The position numbers were made by a program, and so were the translations under genes. Positions 35,226 through 47,189 of a stretch of DNA of 64,000 nt are shown piece after piece. The notes beneath the pieces are model-generated. The model saw only the letters and a program-made list of their open reading frames with translations, ran no database searches and was not told where the DNA came from. Each line of letters begins with the position of its first letter. Position 1 is the stretch's first letter. Origin of the DNA: Aphrophora alni (taxonomy: Eukaryota > Arthropoda > Insecta > Hemiptera > Aphrophoridae); contig OY740771.1 in assembly GCA_963513935.1 (NCBI GenBank), positions 14,661,138-14,725,137 on the forward strand. Direction: 5' to 3'.

Positions 35226-35375
35226 CATAAAATAAAGAAGCCTAACCCTCTTCTATTCTAGACAGACAGAAAAGGCGAAGAGAGTGATATAACTCAAGAC
35301 TAAATGAAAAAAGTTGTAAGATCCAACTAGAGTCCCTGGAGATGATTAAAATTGAGCCCCGGAAGATAACACGGT
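35226..35375 (+). repeat. Family A dispersed repeat, decayed
   Basis: TAAAATAAAGAAGCCTAACC, GAGAGTGATATAACTCAAGA and AGATCCAACTAGAGTCCCT. The TTGGTCAAGAGAGACC block is missing. Confidence 0.65.
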
Positions 35376-36179
35376 CCTCTGAAACACTACATAATAGCAG
35401 TCCTCTTATACTACTCAAATTTCTTAGGAAATTAAATTATATTTTGCAAAGACGTTTTAATTCGTCTGAGGTTTAAACAATTAATCGTCCTTGGGAGTTG
35501 TAAACATTCAGTCAACTACAACAGCTCTGGGAAGCGGTCAACTGATTGGAATAGGATTAATATCTCAGGACGATACAATCCCTCGGATTTATGGAATTAG
35601 CATCAATTAGGACCTAGTTGTATCTGGAAGCGAACACGCAGAGATGTCTGTTGTCAATATGTAGGCGCTTGAGGATTATACGTCAAAGATTAAACTTTAT
35701 AATAGTGCGAAAACTAATCCCGGAATATTAAAAAAAAATAAAACAAGTTTGTACACGTAATGTAAAATTAAACTAACAATTAGTGGTTTGAGGTATTGGA
35801 GGTGGAGGAGCTTCACACAGTAATTAGAAAAATAAACTGGGTAAAAATATGGCACAAACTTTCTTACTTATACATCTCCAAAACTAAATAAAAAAATCAA
35901 AGCTATTCATCACCAAAGGCTTTGTCACACAAAAAGAGAAAATGAAACTTGGACATCATCTCTGAAAAAAATATTTACATCTAAACTTGCTTAGCTTTGT
36001 GTCGTAATCATATCATCAGCATAAAAAGTATTTGATTAAAATCAACAACTGTAATTTTTTATAACAACTGTCAAAGCTCAGTTTTAATTTTTCCAATTAT
36101 TCCTCAATTGTAAAATTATTTTACTTGTAATTTTGCACACGGTTATAAGTCTTTAATCTACAAATTTTATTTAAATTTC

Positions 36180-36560
36180 AACAACATCGGTATAGCCGAT
36201 TTAGAGAAATTACGTCTTTAGAGCCCAATTGGCCGATATTTTTAGTATTTTTATTTATAACTCACGAACTGAAGTTTTGGAGAAATGGCAACCAATACAT
36301 CTTGTTTGGGTCCTTAGAAGCTATGTTTGAGCGAAATTTGATTACAATCGGTAGAGCTCATTTTGAGAACTTACGTCTTTTACAGTCCACTTGACCGATT
36401 TTTTATTATTTTTATTTATAACTCATGAACTGAAGTTTTTGAGAGATGATGATCAAAACATCTTGTTTGGGTCCTTAGAAGCTATGTTATGCTTGAGCAA
36501 AATTTTATTACAACCGGTAGAATAAATTTTGAGAAAATCATAATTTTTTGATTTGTTCTT
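36180..36560 (+). repeat. Family C tandem repeat, ~160-bp period
   Basis: TTATAACTCACGAACTGAAG at about 36252 recurs as TTATAACTCATGAACTGAAG at about 36413, and TTGTTTGGGTCCTTAGAAGC occurs in both units. About 2.4 units are present. This is the clearest place to see that family C is built of ~160-base tandem units. Confidence 0.7.
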
Positions 36561-36858
36561 AATGTTCATTAAAATAAAATAAAGAAAAAAAGGCCTCATA
36601 CAGCCAAAATACAAAATTTGATTAAATCAGTCCAGCCATTTAGGCTGTAATGCTAAACTACATACAGACGTCATTTCTAAAACTACGTTATACTGTTCAG
36701 GAATAATTGGGCACAAAACAAAAATGAGACGATAATAAATACCTATTATTAGGTTCATTTTAATCAAAACCTATTTACTCTGAGGAAGTGATTAAGACAG
36801 ACAAATAGATATCATTCCATAAACACCGAAGACACATTTCTAGCGAAGCAAGTTCAAG

Positions 36859-36987
<129 letters not shown>

Positions 36988-37029
36988 CTAGAAAATATTG
37001 TTCCAAATTTCAACAGTTAAAAATAAGGG

Positions 37030-37515
37030 AAAAGTTCCAATAAACTAACTCCGGAAATCCTGTTTTCGAAAAAATATTTTAGTTTTTAGCCAATAACTCG
37101 GTTATGTTTTGAGCCACAGAAAAAATATAATAAAAACAGTTTTGTTTGTCATTAAAAAAGTAATTTTTTTGTTTCTTAATATTTTTTGTAAGTTAGCGGT
37201 CATAGAGATATTGACATTAAACATTTTAAATGGCCGCCATTTTTAAAATATAAAAAAGAACAGTCTGATTTATTGTACAAGAATAAAAGTTTACGTAATA
37301 AAAATGTGCAACAAATTTGAGCTCAATATCTTTTCTCTACGCAAAGATATTAAGTATTTAGTAAAAAAAAAGAAAAAAAAAAAAATTGCGAACAATTCGA
37401 AAATTAGGCATTTCCGGACTTTTGTTTATTGGAACTTTTTTCTTATTTTCACCTATAGAATAACCTGGTTTAAATTTGACACAATATTTTCTAGACATTC
37501 TGTATATATATATTT
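37030..37515 (+). repeat. Family D fragment
   Basis: TAGCCAATAACTCGGTTATG, TGGCCGCCATTTTTAAAATA and a terminus CTAGACATTCTGTATATA at about 37490-37507. The left end is not visible. The 89-codon frame at 37304 is inside the repeat. Confidence 0.5.
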
Positions 37516-39199
37516 GTTCAAAGACTGTTCATTTTCATGTTTTGAACTTATATTAAAATTTGGTGACAATTAATTTTGGATCGTTTTTATTTAATTTCGG
37601 GATGGGTGTGTGAGAATGTTTGTGCAATGCCTTTATTTTTTAACAACTATCGAACCTATATATTTTTGTTTACAATTAATTAGTTTTGTTTTATTAGTAT
37701 TTCAATTTGTAAGTGAGTGTGTCATTACGTTTTAACATCCAAATGTCGTGGTTTCTGAGAAAATAAAGTTTTTGTGATTGTATATACCTCAGTGATTGTC
37801 GGTAGTCAATTAGTTTCAGACGTTACGACAGACCAAATTCGCCGAACACATTTGGCTTCGTCAAGCATAGTGGACTTTCCAAATGAAGGGCTAGAGGGGA
37901 AAAGGGGCCAAGTCACTTTTTTCACAATGTTAGTTATTGTTGGATTGTGGTAGGCCTGGCTGAGTACTTCACATTCATATAAAGTTTTGTTGGAAAAATG
38001 GGTCTAGTCACTATTAAATAATAGATTGAAAATAATGCCCTACCGGGAAGAAAGGATCATGTTCCGAGCGTCCTGGGGAAGAAGGAGTCAAGTCAGTGAC
38101 TAAACGCGTGCTTACAACCGTACAACACGAAGTTTAATGGTTTAACATTGGTCCATGCTGGGCTTAACCTATCTTTGTGCCCTAAATAACTCCTCCTCAC
38201 CCACTCAACTTATGAAGATGGGGATGGTATCATTGGAAAGGTTAGGATCAGATGATCAATAGTTTACACAGAATAACCTAACCCACGGTCACAAGGGCAC
38301 TTCTTCTGGGTTTATGACATGGTTTTTGGCGACAACCATAAAAAAAATAATAATAACAAATGCAAAAATGAGGCAAAAATTGAAAGGGGGTTATTTTTTT
38401 TTAACGCTTCCGAAATACCTAACCCAGGGAGGCTTTTTTACCTAGTATTTTTTATTAATTTTAAAACAACGCAAAGACTAATTAATTACTCAATATATCA
38501 TTTAAAACCTATTTCGTTTTACTACTTTTATAAAAAATTTGGCGCAGCTTGTTTGATAAAATTCGATTTACACGTCTGAATGCAACAATTTTGAAGTATC
38601 GAATTCCGTGGTTAAAATACTAAACGAATCGATGAGCGTGTAGACAGAACTAGATTGTTTTGTGTTTTTATTAATTTTGTAACATGTCAAGTCGACTGTC
38701 AAAGATCAACTCAATGTAGCGCATTCTGAATGTTGCGCAAATCCTGAAATTCATAAGTATTTGTATCCGAAAGGTTGTTTCGTGTGAATCGACTCAAATT
38801 AATTCTAAGAACAATGCGATTTAATCTTTGTTTTTAAGGTCGAAAATTCTCGTCTAAACAATCGATTACGTTCGGAAGCGAAAATTGAACAATTTCATAG
38901 ATTGTCTGACTTTGTTTCATCATAGATAAATCGAGGATTAGTAACAGAATCTATGATCTTTTAACCGGTTGAATTTAAATTAGTTAATGCACAAACTTTC
39001 TTAGATAAACACGGGAACATAGATACTTGGAACAGCTTTCTCGTTCGTTAATTGTGTGTAACGCCAGACGAAAATCTATCGCTGTGTAAGGTAAACTGAT
39101 GTAGGGAAATTTGTTTAGAAACATCCGAATTGTCATTTTTAAAATGTTTTCCTTGTTATTTAAAGTAGAAAAACTTTTGTCTACATTAGCGACCACATT
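37516..39199. other. No gene recognised
   Basis: A family H motif in inverse orientation lies at about 37605 (GTGTGAGAATGTTTGTGCAA). Within 37900-38330 two related 20-25 base phrases occur (AAGGGGCCAAGTCACTT and AGGAGTCAAGTCAGTGA). The 86-codon frame at 38319 has no motif. Confidence 0.4.
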
Positions 39200-39385
39200 A
39201 AAGAGCATAAAATAAAGACTCCTAACGTTCGAATACTGTATTATCGTCAGGGTCGGGAAAGAATAAGAGTTGGTCAAGAGAGAAGATAGGAAAGGTGAAA
39301 GAGAGGGATATAACCCAAAACTACATGAAAAAGGGTTTAGATCCAAACTAGATGCCGTCGCAATTGTCATAGTGAGCTCCTGAAG
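39200..39385 (+). repeat. Family A dispersed repeat
   Basis: AAAATAAAGACTCCTAACG, TATTATCGTCAGGGTCGGG, AGAGTTGGTCAAGAGAGAAG and the terminal CATAGTGAGCTCCTGAAG. About nine bases (CCTGATAGG region) are contracted. Two minus-strand frames (38984-39370, 39348-39590) overlap it and are rejected. Confidence 0.8.
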
Positions 39386-39479
39386 ATGTTGTGGAATCTG
39401 TCTCTATTTGGTTGTCAATACAGTGATCTACAGCTAAAGCAAGTGAATCGATTTTAGCAATATCATCGAATTTAGCTGA

Positions 39480-39600
39480 AACAATATTGAACAAATTTTG
39501 ATGAAATGTAGCCCCTAAAAACCCAAAACAAAAGATAATGGTTGTCAAAACTTCAAAAATTCCGGTTCGTGAGGTATCGAAAATAAACAAAAATGGAGCT
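39480..39600. repeat. Family C fragment at a gap edge
   Basis: AAACCCAAAACAAAAGATAA, TTCCGGTTCGTGAGGTATCG. It runs towards the assembly gap. Confidence 0.45.
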
Positions 39601-39616
39601 GTTTAAAGGACGTCAC

Positions 39617-39816
39617 NNNNNNNNNNNNNNNNNNNNNNNNNNNNNNNNNNNNNNNNNNNNNNNNNNNNNNNNNNNNNNNNNNNNNNNNNNNNNNNNNNNN
39701 NNNNNNNNNNNNNNNNNNNNNNNNNNNNNNNNNNNNNNNNNNNNNNNNNNNNNNNNNNNNNNNNNNNNNNNNNNNNNNNNNNNNNNNNNNNNNNNNNNNN
39801 NNNNNNNNNNNNNNNN
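39617..39816. other. Assembly gap, 200 N
   Basis: Exactly 200 undetermined bases, a round number that usually marks a scaffold gap of fixed or estimated size. True length is unknown. Any frame crossing it is meaningless. Confidence 0.99.
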
Positions 39817-40465
39817 TATGTTGTCCATTTTAAATTAGTTATTATTTGTATTTTTCGTTTTTGTTTTCCTAGTTACACTTTAAGAAAGGAAATTGAAAAA
39901 GAAAATAAACCATTGATTAATTGTCTATTAACTTCTATGTAATTTCAAATTTAATTTGTAAGCTATACCCTTTGGGTGTTCTATTTATTAGGCAGTGTTA
40001 TTGCTTCCAATCACGTTTTGAATAGTTTTATGAATTCGGTTAGTGCTCAGTTAGTTGAATATTTTGACGGAGGATGCAACATAGGCTTAGCCTTAGGATC
40101 TCTTACGTTACTGATGAAGGTCCAGTGTACAAATATTTGCTAATATTTTTACTTTCTCACATATACTCAATTTAGAAGAATTAGATAAATAAATTTCCTG
40201 TTTCTGCGGATTTATCCGTTCTAAAGACCTAAGTCCAAACATAAAACATAAAACATCCTAGACATGAAACATAAAGATGAGTCAAAATATTAAAGTACAA
40301 ATTTTGCGTTTACCAAATTTGACATATAATTCATATTTTGGGTAAGTAATATTCTTAAACCCAACTATCAGTACAGAAATGATGAAACTCTTTTCAAAAC
40401 CAGGAAGTTTGATCAAATAAAAGGCAATATACAAATTTCAACAACAACAAATTTATTTTGTACGA
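39817..40465. other. No gene recognised
   Basis: AT-rich, unassigned. Confidence 0.5.
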
Positions 40466-40500
40466 GATTACGTTTCAATGATTAATTAATCATCTTCAGT
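40466..40500 (-). ncRNA. Hammerhead-like motif, weak
   Basis: On the minus strand: CTGAAGA (40493-40499), a self-complementary TGATTAATTAATCA forming a possible stem II, then GAAAC (40472-40476) and TAATC. Stem I does not pair beyond one base, so this is a degenerate or chance core. It is similar in order to the motif at 35066. Confidence 0.3.
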
Positions 40501-40619
40501 TTACATGTAAACGTAGTTTATCCAACTGAACTTAAAAAGGTTAGGATAATGCTTCTGCATTTGATGATTGAATTTCCCAGAAGTGTTGTTTATTTTTTTT
40601 TTAATATTTTGTTTTATTT

Positions 40620-41376
<757 letters not shown>

Positions 41377-43165
41377 ACGGTTGTCCCACGAAGAGGTCGC
41401 TATTTTTGATTTAATATGCCGGACATATGACACACTCTATAAACTTGACACTTTACAGTTATGTTACATAGATATGTAAAAAAATGACCCTCCTGTTTCA
41501 TTTGTTTATGGTCAATCAAAATAAAATGGCGGAATAACAAAGAGAACATTAATCTTTTAGTTTGAACCTTTTCCTTCCATTGTCATATGTTGAATCTCGA
41601 TCAATTGTTTTTTGCAACACACAACAATGATACAATTTGATAGTTTGTGCTCGATCAGTTTATGTGTGATATCTAACCTCGAAATAATAATTTTTTCAAT
41701 TTATCAAAAACTGAAATGATGGTCTTGGGTTATTTTCCCTTATGTATTTTCATAGCATCTATCCAAATGTGGTTTCTCAATCAAGAAAGTCAATTCTAAA
41801 TTGGAAAACTATGCTACTAGAAACTAGATAATTTTCAAAAAAATACCATACTATTTCAAACACAGAAAATGAAGAGCTTGCATTTACTGAAATCTTCAAA
41901 CAGGCCTAATTCACTTTAAAAAAGTTGCATCCACTATTGGGATAGCAAAGTTGTCTGTTCAAAGATATGATTTCCAGACTTAACACCTGGACAGTTACTT
42001 CTGGGGTGTTTTAAAAGACACTGTGTATGATAAAAACCAATGACACTCTATGAGCTGAGACAGGAAATCGACAATCCAGTTAATACGATCCCTTTAGCTA
42101 CAATATAGTTAGGTTAGGTTAGGTTAGGTTAGTTTGTCTCTCTGTATTAAACGGAGTCCATGGTACATTGTCACTTTTTGAAAAAAAAATTTCTAATTCC
42201 GCAGAGAATATCAAGACGAAAAGAATTCGTGACTGTATTTAGTTAAACCTTATTGTAATAAGTACTCTGAACAAACCTTACCAAGTATACAAGAATAAAT
42301 CAATTAAACATTGTGGGTAATGTTTCTGTTGGCAGATTTCACTGCAATTCAACCAGAACGATGTCAAAAAAATTAAAATTGGGAAACATTAAACATAATA
42401 GGCTTTACATGTTTATTTTCGATGTAATTTAAACTCAGATAAATTCCAATTAATCACAATCCTGGAATATATTAAATCTGACACGACGCAGAGTGTTTGA
42501 TGAAGAAATGATTTCTACCGTCGCAATCCTGTGGGAGGAATCGACTACTGTAGACAATATCATTTTTAACCTAAATCTCAGGACTCTTTCACACTGATCT
42601 CATCACAATCATCTGACCCTGGCAATTAACATTATGCCATACTGTCTATCTGTCCCACACAATGCAATGCTCTGATAAACACAAGTTATGCCCACACCAA
42701 GTACCGTTGCAGTTGCTTACATTTACAATCTGTGATAGATAAAATCAAAGTAATACATTTTATGGATAATTAGTAGAGAGATGTCTATCTATTCCACTTT
42801 AAAATAAGTAGATAAATAATGTATTTGTTGTAGGTTTAATCTGGTATGAAAGTTGTTTGGAAAAATAACTTGTCGGGAAGTAAGGTATGGATTTTTGTAC
42901 GTTGGGCGTAGATAAAAAATGTCATGTGGATTTGTAAAATACAATTAATTATATGAAAGGATTTTAGTTGGTTTCAGTACAAGAAATGTAGTTGAAAACC
43001 TACTGAAAAAGAATGCAACTACAATATTCTTTGTTTGTTTTAACACGTTAACAATTTGTATAAAATTCCTCTGGAGCTTTTTGAGAAAACTGCATTTTGA
43101 GTGAATTTTCGATGAGCAGCAAGATGTGTGGTGGTTAATAAATCGATCTCTAGTTTTTGCTGATA
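41377..43165. other. No gene; short TTAGG run at 42108-42133
   Basis: GTTAGGTTAGGTTAGGTTAG at about 42108 is a clean run of about five TTAGG units. The rest is AT-rich with no recognisable frame. Confidence 0.5.
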
Positions 43166-44241
43166 TACAGGGTGATTGAAATATGTGTGGCCGTTGTTTT
43201 ATTGGATAAGTAGCCTACAGTACAAACAAACTTTAAAAGTTAACACCAGGATATTTTCTGTTAAAACTAAAAGTATTACCTATTTTTTTCATATCACTTG
43301 CCTTGCCATTTTCCAATATGGTGGTCAGCTCTGAATTTTCTTAGAAACCCCTATTTTTTAGGAAACAAATTGTTTTACGACTTTTTTATTCTTTGTATTT
43401 TTCTATATCTCTTGCTTGAATGATTTAAAAATTCGTAAATTCATCATATTTCCTGGGATGATTTTTCTTATTTTTAAAAGTCAAACTCAACTGAAATTTA
43501 AACTCTAGAAATAGGGTAAAAGGTGTCACAACACTACTGTTATTTTCATTTTGCTGTAGGCAAATTTTGCTGTAGGAATAACAGAGTTATCGATGAAAAC
43601 TAAAATCATAATTTTCTGGTAATTGTCTAGACTCTAGACCATCCACTAGCTTACAGCAACTCTTTATTATTGCGAAATGTATTACACCTTGTTAATTAAG
43701 GACAAATTGTATTATTAAGCACTGTTAATACATTTGTTTCCACTATAATATGTTATTCACAAGATCTAAAGTAATAATTACAAACTGGTGTTCTAGATAA
43801 TTAAAAGAAAATTAAGATTTTTGTTTTCGATAACTGCTATTCCTTAACCTACAGAACGAAAATAACAGTAGTGTTATAACACCTTTTACTCTAGTTCTAG
43901 TTTAAATTTCATCTGAATTTGACTTTGAAAAATAAGAAAAATCGTCTTTGGAGATAGCATGAATTTTTAAACAAACAAGTACCTGTAAATAACCTAACCT
44001 AAACGCTTAAAAATATGGAAAAAAATCCACCAATAAAAAAGTTTTTAAATCATGTGTTTTTTTGTAATCGTTATAAAAATAAAGTACCCGTAAGAAAATT
44101 TAAAGCTGACCTCCATATTAGAAAAATGGCAGGTGATATGAAAAATTTGGTGATAACTTTAGTTTTAACTTTAAAAAATCATGGGATTACGTTTTTAAGT
44201 TCTTTTGTACAGTAGTTAACACCTGTTTTAATCACTCTGTA
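43166..44241. mobile_element. Palindromic (foldback) element, 1,076 bp, TA duplication
   Basis: The left end TACAGGGTGATTGAAATATG and right end TTTTAATCACTCTGTA are inverted copies, flanked by TA at 43164-43165 and 44242-44243. The two ~500-base arms pair along nearly their whole length: for example TTTCATATCACTTGCC near 43290 with GGCAGGTGATATGAAAA near 44128, and GTTATCGATGAAAACTAAAA near 43583 with TTTTGTTTTCGATAACTGC near 43818. There are only a few unpaired bases around 43700. No transposase is encoded: the 66-codon frame at 44015 is inside an arm. It is best read as a family D non-autonomous element. Confidence 0.8.
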
Positions 44242-44243
44242 TA

Positions 44244-44604
44244 GGGTTTGAGGTTCCCCTATATGTAAAAAGTGGTTTTTGAAATGTCTGTCTCTTGTAT
44301 GTGTAGTGCTTTACAGTCCAAACGCGTAAACCGATTTTAATGAAATTTATTATGTTAACATATTTTGGGTTCATCTCGGGACTTGGGATTGCTGGCATTA
44401 GAAAAAACAACATAAATTTACTTTTTTCTCAAAATCAGCTCGACCGATTTCGTTCAAATTATAGTGAAATATGAAGATTAATAATTCAAACACTTGTGCA
44501 TAATCGTAAATAAAAATATATAATGGTTTAGAAATAAATGGCAAAAAACAAAATAATCCTTTACAGTGGTCATTAAAAGCTCGATTTACGCTGTAGAAGT
44601 ATTT
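44244..44604. repeat. Family C-type repeat
   Basis: TTTACAGTCCAAACGCGTAA, ACCGATTTTAATGAAAT and CAGCTCGACCGATTTCGTTC link it to 12150-12300 and 25620-25760. Confidence 0.5.
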
Positions 44605-44940
44605 GTTACAAGCGAAGTTAGTTTAGGGCCTTATTTAAAGTACAATCTTCTGCCAATCGTATCATTTTCATCTTAATTATATTTGTCGACGTGTTTCGGA
44701 GTTCCTCCATCTTCAAAATTTATTTAGTACTGGATTCATCAGTTAAGGACACGTCTATATATACAGCTTTGCCACGCCCCCAAACATCAGGCTCCGCCTA
44801 CTCACAACACCCACCTCCTATGTTTTTTTGCTGGATTTACTAACTTATTACTTTGGTGCCTTTACTAACTTATATCTTATTCTTTAACATTTTAAAGTTT
44901 TATAACATTACTTCTGATTGGTTATAATTTTGCTTGTTAG
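44605..44940 (-). repeat. Penelope-like terminal repeat, left copy
   Basis: It pairs as an inverted repeat with 45510-45830. Shared blocks include CTTCTGCCAATC, GTTCCTCCATCTTC, TTTAGTACTGRATTC, ACAGCnTTGCCACGCCC and TAGTAAATCC. The orientation matches the endonuclease remnant between the repeats, so this would be the downstream terminal repeat of a minus-strand element. Confidence 0.7.
44685..44717 (-). ncRNA. Hammerhead-like motif in left terminal repeat
   Basis: Minus strand: TTGAAGA (CUGANGA box with C changed to T), then T, stem II GGAG-GAA-CTCC with four perfect pairs, then GAAAC, ACGTC. Stem I is not evident. The single extra base between box and stem II also occurs at 35079, which suggests a shared family feature. 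The C-to-T change in the core predicts loss of activity. Confidence 0.45.
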
Positions 44941-45009
44941 CCTAATAATGTTTTCTCCCTTCATATTCATTTTAAAAATTACCATATTTTCCATTACATT
45001 TAGATGTCT

Positions 45010-45235
45010 TCCTTTGTTGTGCTGATATCATAACCCGTAGAACTATTCATTTCCTATGGGATACGGCCCTCTTTCAGTAAACGAATAGCGTAATCTGAAT
45101 TACTCTTTTTACATTTCTACGACCTGATATGTTCTCTAAATGTTGTTTTTAACTTTCGTCCAGTTTGGCCCAATATGTGTTGCGTTACACTTACATGTAG
45201 ACTCCATTTTCATGATGTTTCTTTCTTCTATATTC
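45010..45235 (-). pseudogene. Penelope-like element, GIY-YIG endonuclease remnant
   Basis: On the minus strand, CKCNATHIG and, one frame over, IGQTGRKLKTTFREHI match the core of the GIY-YIG nuclease domain of Penelope-like retroelements (family pattern CxCxxxYIGQTGRxFxxRxxEH). The Tyr of YIG is His here, and a one-base insertion at about 45170 breaks the frame exactly at IG/GQ. Stops follow after HIRS, and the downstream SNSDYAIRLLKEG segment fits the family too. The reverse transcriptase that should precede the nuclease is missing: at most about 280 bases remain before the right-hand terminal repeat. It is a dead, internally deleted element. Confidence 0.8.
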
Positions 45236-45509
45236 TTAATTAATATTTTCTTTAGATTGTAATTCGTCTTGAATGTCGCTTTGACATTGTATTTCCATTT
45301 TGTATGTTTCTTTCCCCGTAAAAGTAAATGCAGTTCTGATGTTTTATCATTTTCTGGTGACTTTTGTTCTATTGTTTACGTTTTGTTTTATTTTTCGTAT
45401 TAGTTTCCTCATTACATTTTTTTTTTCATATCCATTGATTCATATTTGTGTTCAGTTCTTCCTTGTGTCCTGCCATTTTTAGATGTAAATTATATAACCT
45501 CTTAATCAT

Positions 45510-45830
45510 AAATAGAACATTTATAAACGAATCAGAAGAAATGTTTCAAAACTTTAAAATGTTTAAAAATAATGAGTTAGTAAATCCGACAAGTAAACAA
45601 CACGGAAGATGGAGCTTCAGGGTAGGCGGAACCTGGTGGTAGTGGGCGTGGCAATGCTGTATATTTAGACGTGTGCACGACGGACGAATTCAGTACTAAA
45701 TTAAGCCTTGAAGATGGAGGAACTTTGTCGAAACGTGTCGACATATATAAATAATAAGAAAATGCGAGGATTGGCAGAAGATTTTACTTTACATAAGGAC
45801 TTAAACTTACTTCGTTTGTTACATTAACAC
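45510..45830 (+). repeat. Penelope-like terminal repeat, right inverted copy
   Basis: Inverse of 44605-44940, with GAGTTAGTAAATCCGACAAG, GGGCGTGGCAATGCTGTATA, TTCAGTACTAAATTAAGCC and GGATTGGCAGAAGATTTTAC. Its outer edge fades near GTAAACAAG-equivalent sequence (TTCGTTTGTTACATTAAC). Inverted terminal repeats around the nuclease are a known arrangement for Penelope-like insertions. Confidence 0.7.
45707..45742 (+). ncRNA. Hammerhead-like motif in right terminal repeat
   Basis: TTGAAGA, TGGAGGAACTTTGTC, GAAAC, GTGTC in order. Stem II has decayed relative to the left copy (CTTT in place of CTCC), so it is a less good ribozyme candidate than the left repeat. Confidence 0.35.
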
Positions 45831-46976
45831 TTCTTCAGTGCAAGTCGATGTCTTTTCCTTAACCTGACTTGACGGTACAACCCATTCCAAAAACACTAGG
45901 TACACAAATTACTGCTTAGCTACATTTAATTCTTAAAATTTAAGAACAAGTTAATTCTTAAAAGTTTAATTTTGTAAACGTTTTATTGTTATTTACACCG
46001 ATAAAAGAAACGAAAGTAGGGTACGCGTTTACACAGAAGTATTTAAGGTCTGTATTTGTTTTATTGGGGTTGTACCGCTGAAAGCAAACGCAACAAACGA
46101 AGTGTGTGGGTTCTTCTTTTCCTCTCCACCCCAGACACACCTGGGGTATTCCTACCTTGAGGATACTGTAAATCCTACTTGATATAATTATTATAATTTC
46201 CTTTTTTTTCGTTTTTTTAACAGTATTAATTTTTTTTTTTTTTTATTGACAACTAATGAAGTGAAGTTGTTGGTGCTGATTAATTTGGCACATTATCATT
46301 TGGTTTTGAGGATGGATGAGTGAAAGGGTTTACGAGGTTTTTGTACCATTTAGTTTGCTTCCTTCCCATACATTGAAAAAGTAAAACATTGAATTAATAT
46401 AAATAAAAATTAGGAAAACATTAATAATAAATATTTAAAATAATTACTTGGGACTAAAAAAGTTTTGGGACTAAGTAGTTATACAAAATATTTTCTATAC
46501 ATTTCAAAAATAAATTGACGTATTTATGAACTAATAATTTGAGTCTATTGAATAAATTGCAGGACCCTCAGGTTTTGTCTGTATGGAGTAAAACTAATTA
46601 GCAAGGTAGATCCTGTGGGAACACACAACCCTCACGTCGCGCTGGATATTTAGATTTGTCATTAGGAATTGTAACCAGAAATTGGAAGTAAAATTTGCAT
46701 GATTTGGTTGCAATTTGTCCAATTGAGGGACTTTGGGATAAAATAGTTTAATTACAAAGACATTCTAAGTTTTATTATAGCAAAAATTAAGACATTGTTT
46801 ATTGCAGGAATATTGTGTTTGAGGTGTATGCAGTGAAGAAATCTTTAAAAATTTTGAAACAATAATTCTTATTTAGACATAACTATTGTTTAATTTATGT
46901 GCAAATCTATTTAACGTTTCAAAATGGCGAACGTTGAGTTTATTGTAAAACATAAGTTTTAATGGAATATTAACCC
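45831..46976. other. No gene; family H trace
   Basis: GGATGAGTGAAAGGGTTTACG near 46313 resembles inverted family H. The 60-codon minus-strand frame at 45958-46140 has no motif. AT-rich otherwise. Confidence 0.45.
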
Positions 46977-47135
46977 TCAGGGCCTCACTTATAGTGAGTA
47001 CGGGCTTGAAAACTAGCGAGGTATACCATCTGGTTATATGTTTATTTCACGAAAACTTATGCTAGATCCGTCTCATCTTTCCCATCAGGTCTCTCTTGAC
47101 CAATTCTTGTTCCTTTCCGACCCTGAGATTAATTC
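46977..47135 (-). repeat. Family A repeat with intact terminal hairpin
   Basis: Starts at the family end with CCTCACTTATAGTGAGTACG (stem CTCACT/AGTGAG), then TAGATCCGTCTCATCTTTC and TCTCTCTTGACCAATTCTTG. The AGCTGGATCTACACC block has been replaced by unrelated TGGTTATATGTTTATTTC. Confidence 0.8.
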
Positions 47136-47189
47136 ACTTTTCCGCAATTTTTATTTTACTATTAAAATAATAATAATAACTCTTAAATA

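Noticed and set aside
38984..39590. Two overlapping minus-strand frames (128 and 80 codons)
   Set aside because: Both overlap the family A copy at 39200-39385 and a family C fragment, with no protein similarity.
39593..39838. Frames crossing the N gap on both strands
   Set aside because: They consist mainly of undetermined bases.
44015..44215. 66-codon frame
   Set aside because: Lies inside one arm of the palindromic element, with no transposase similarity.
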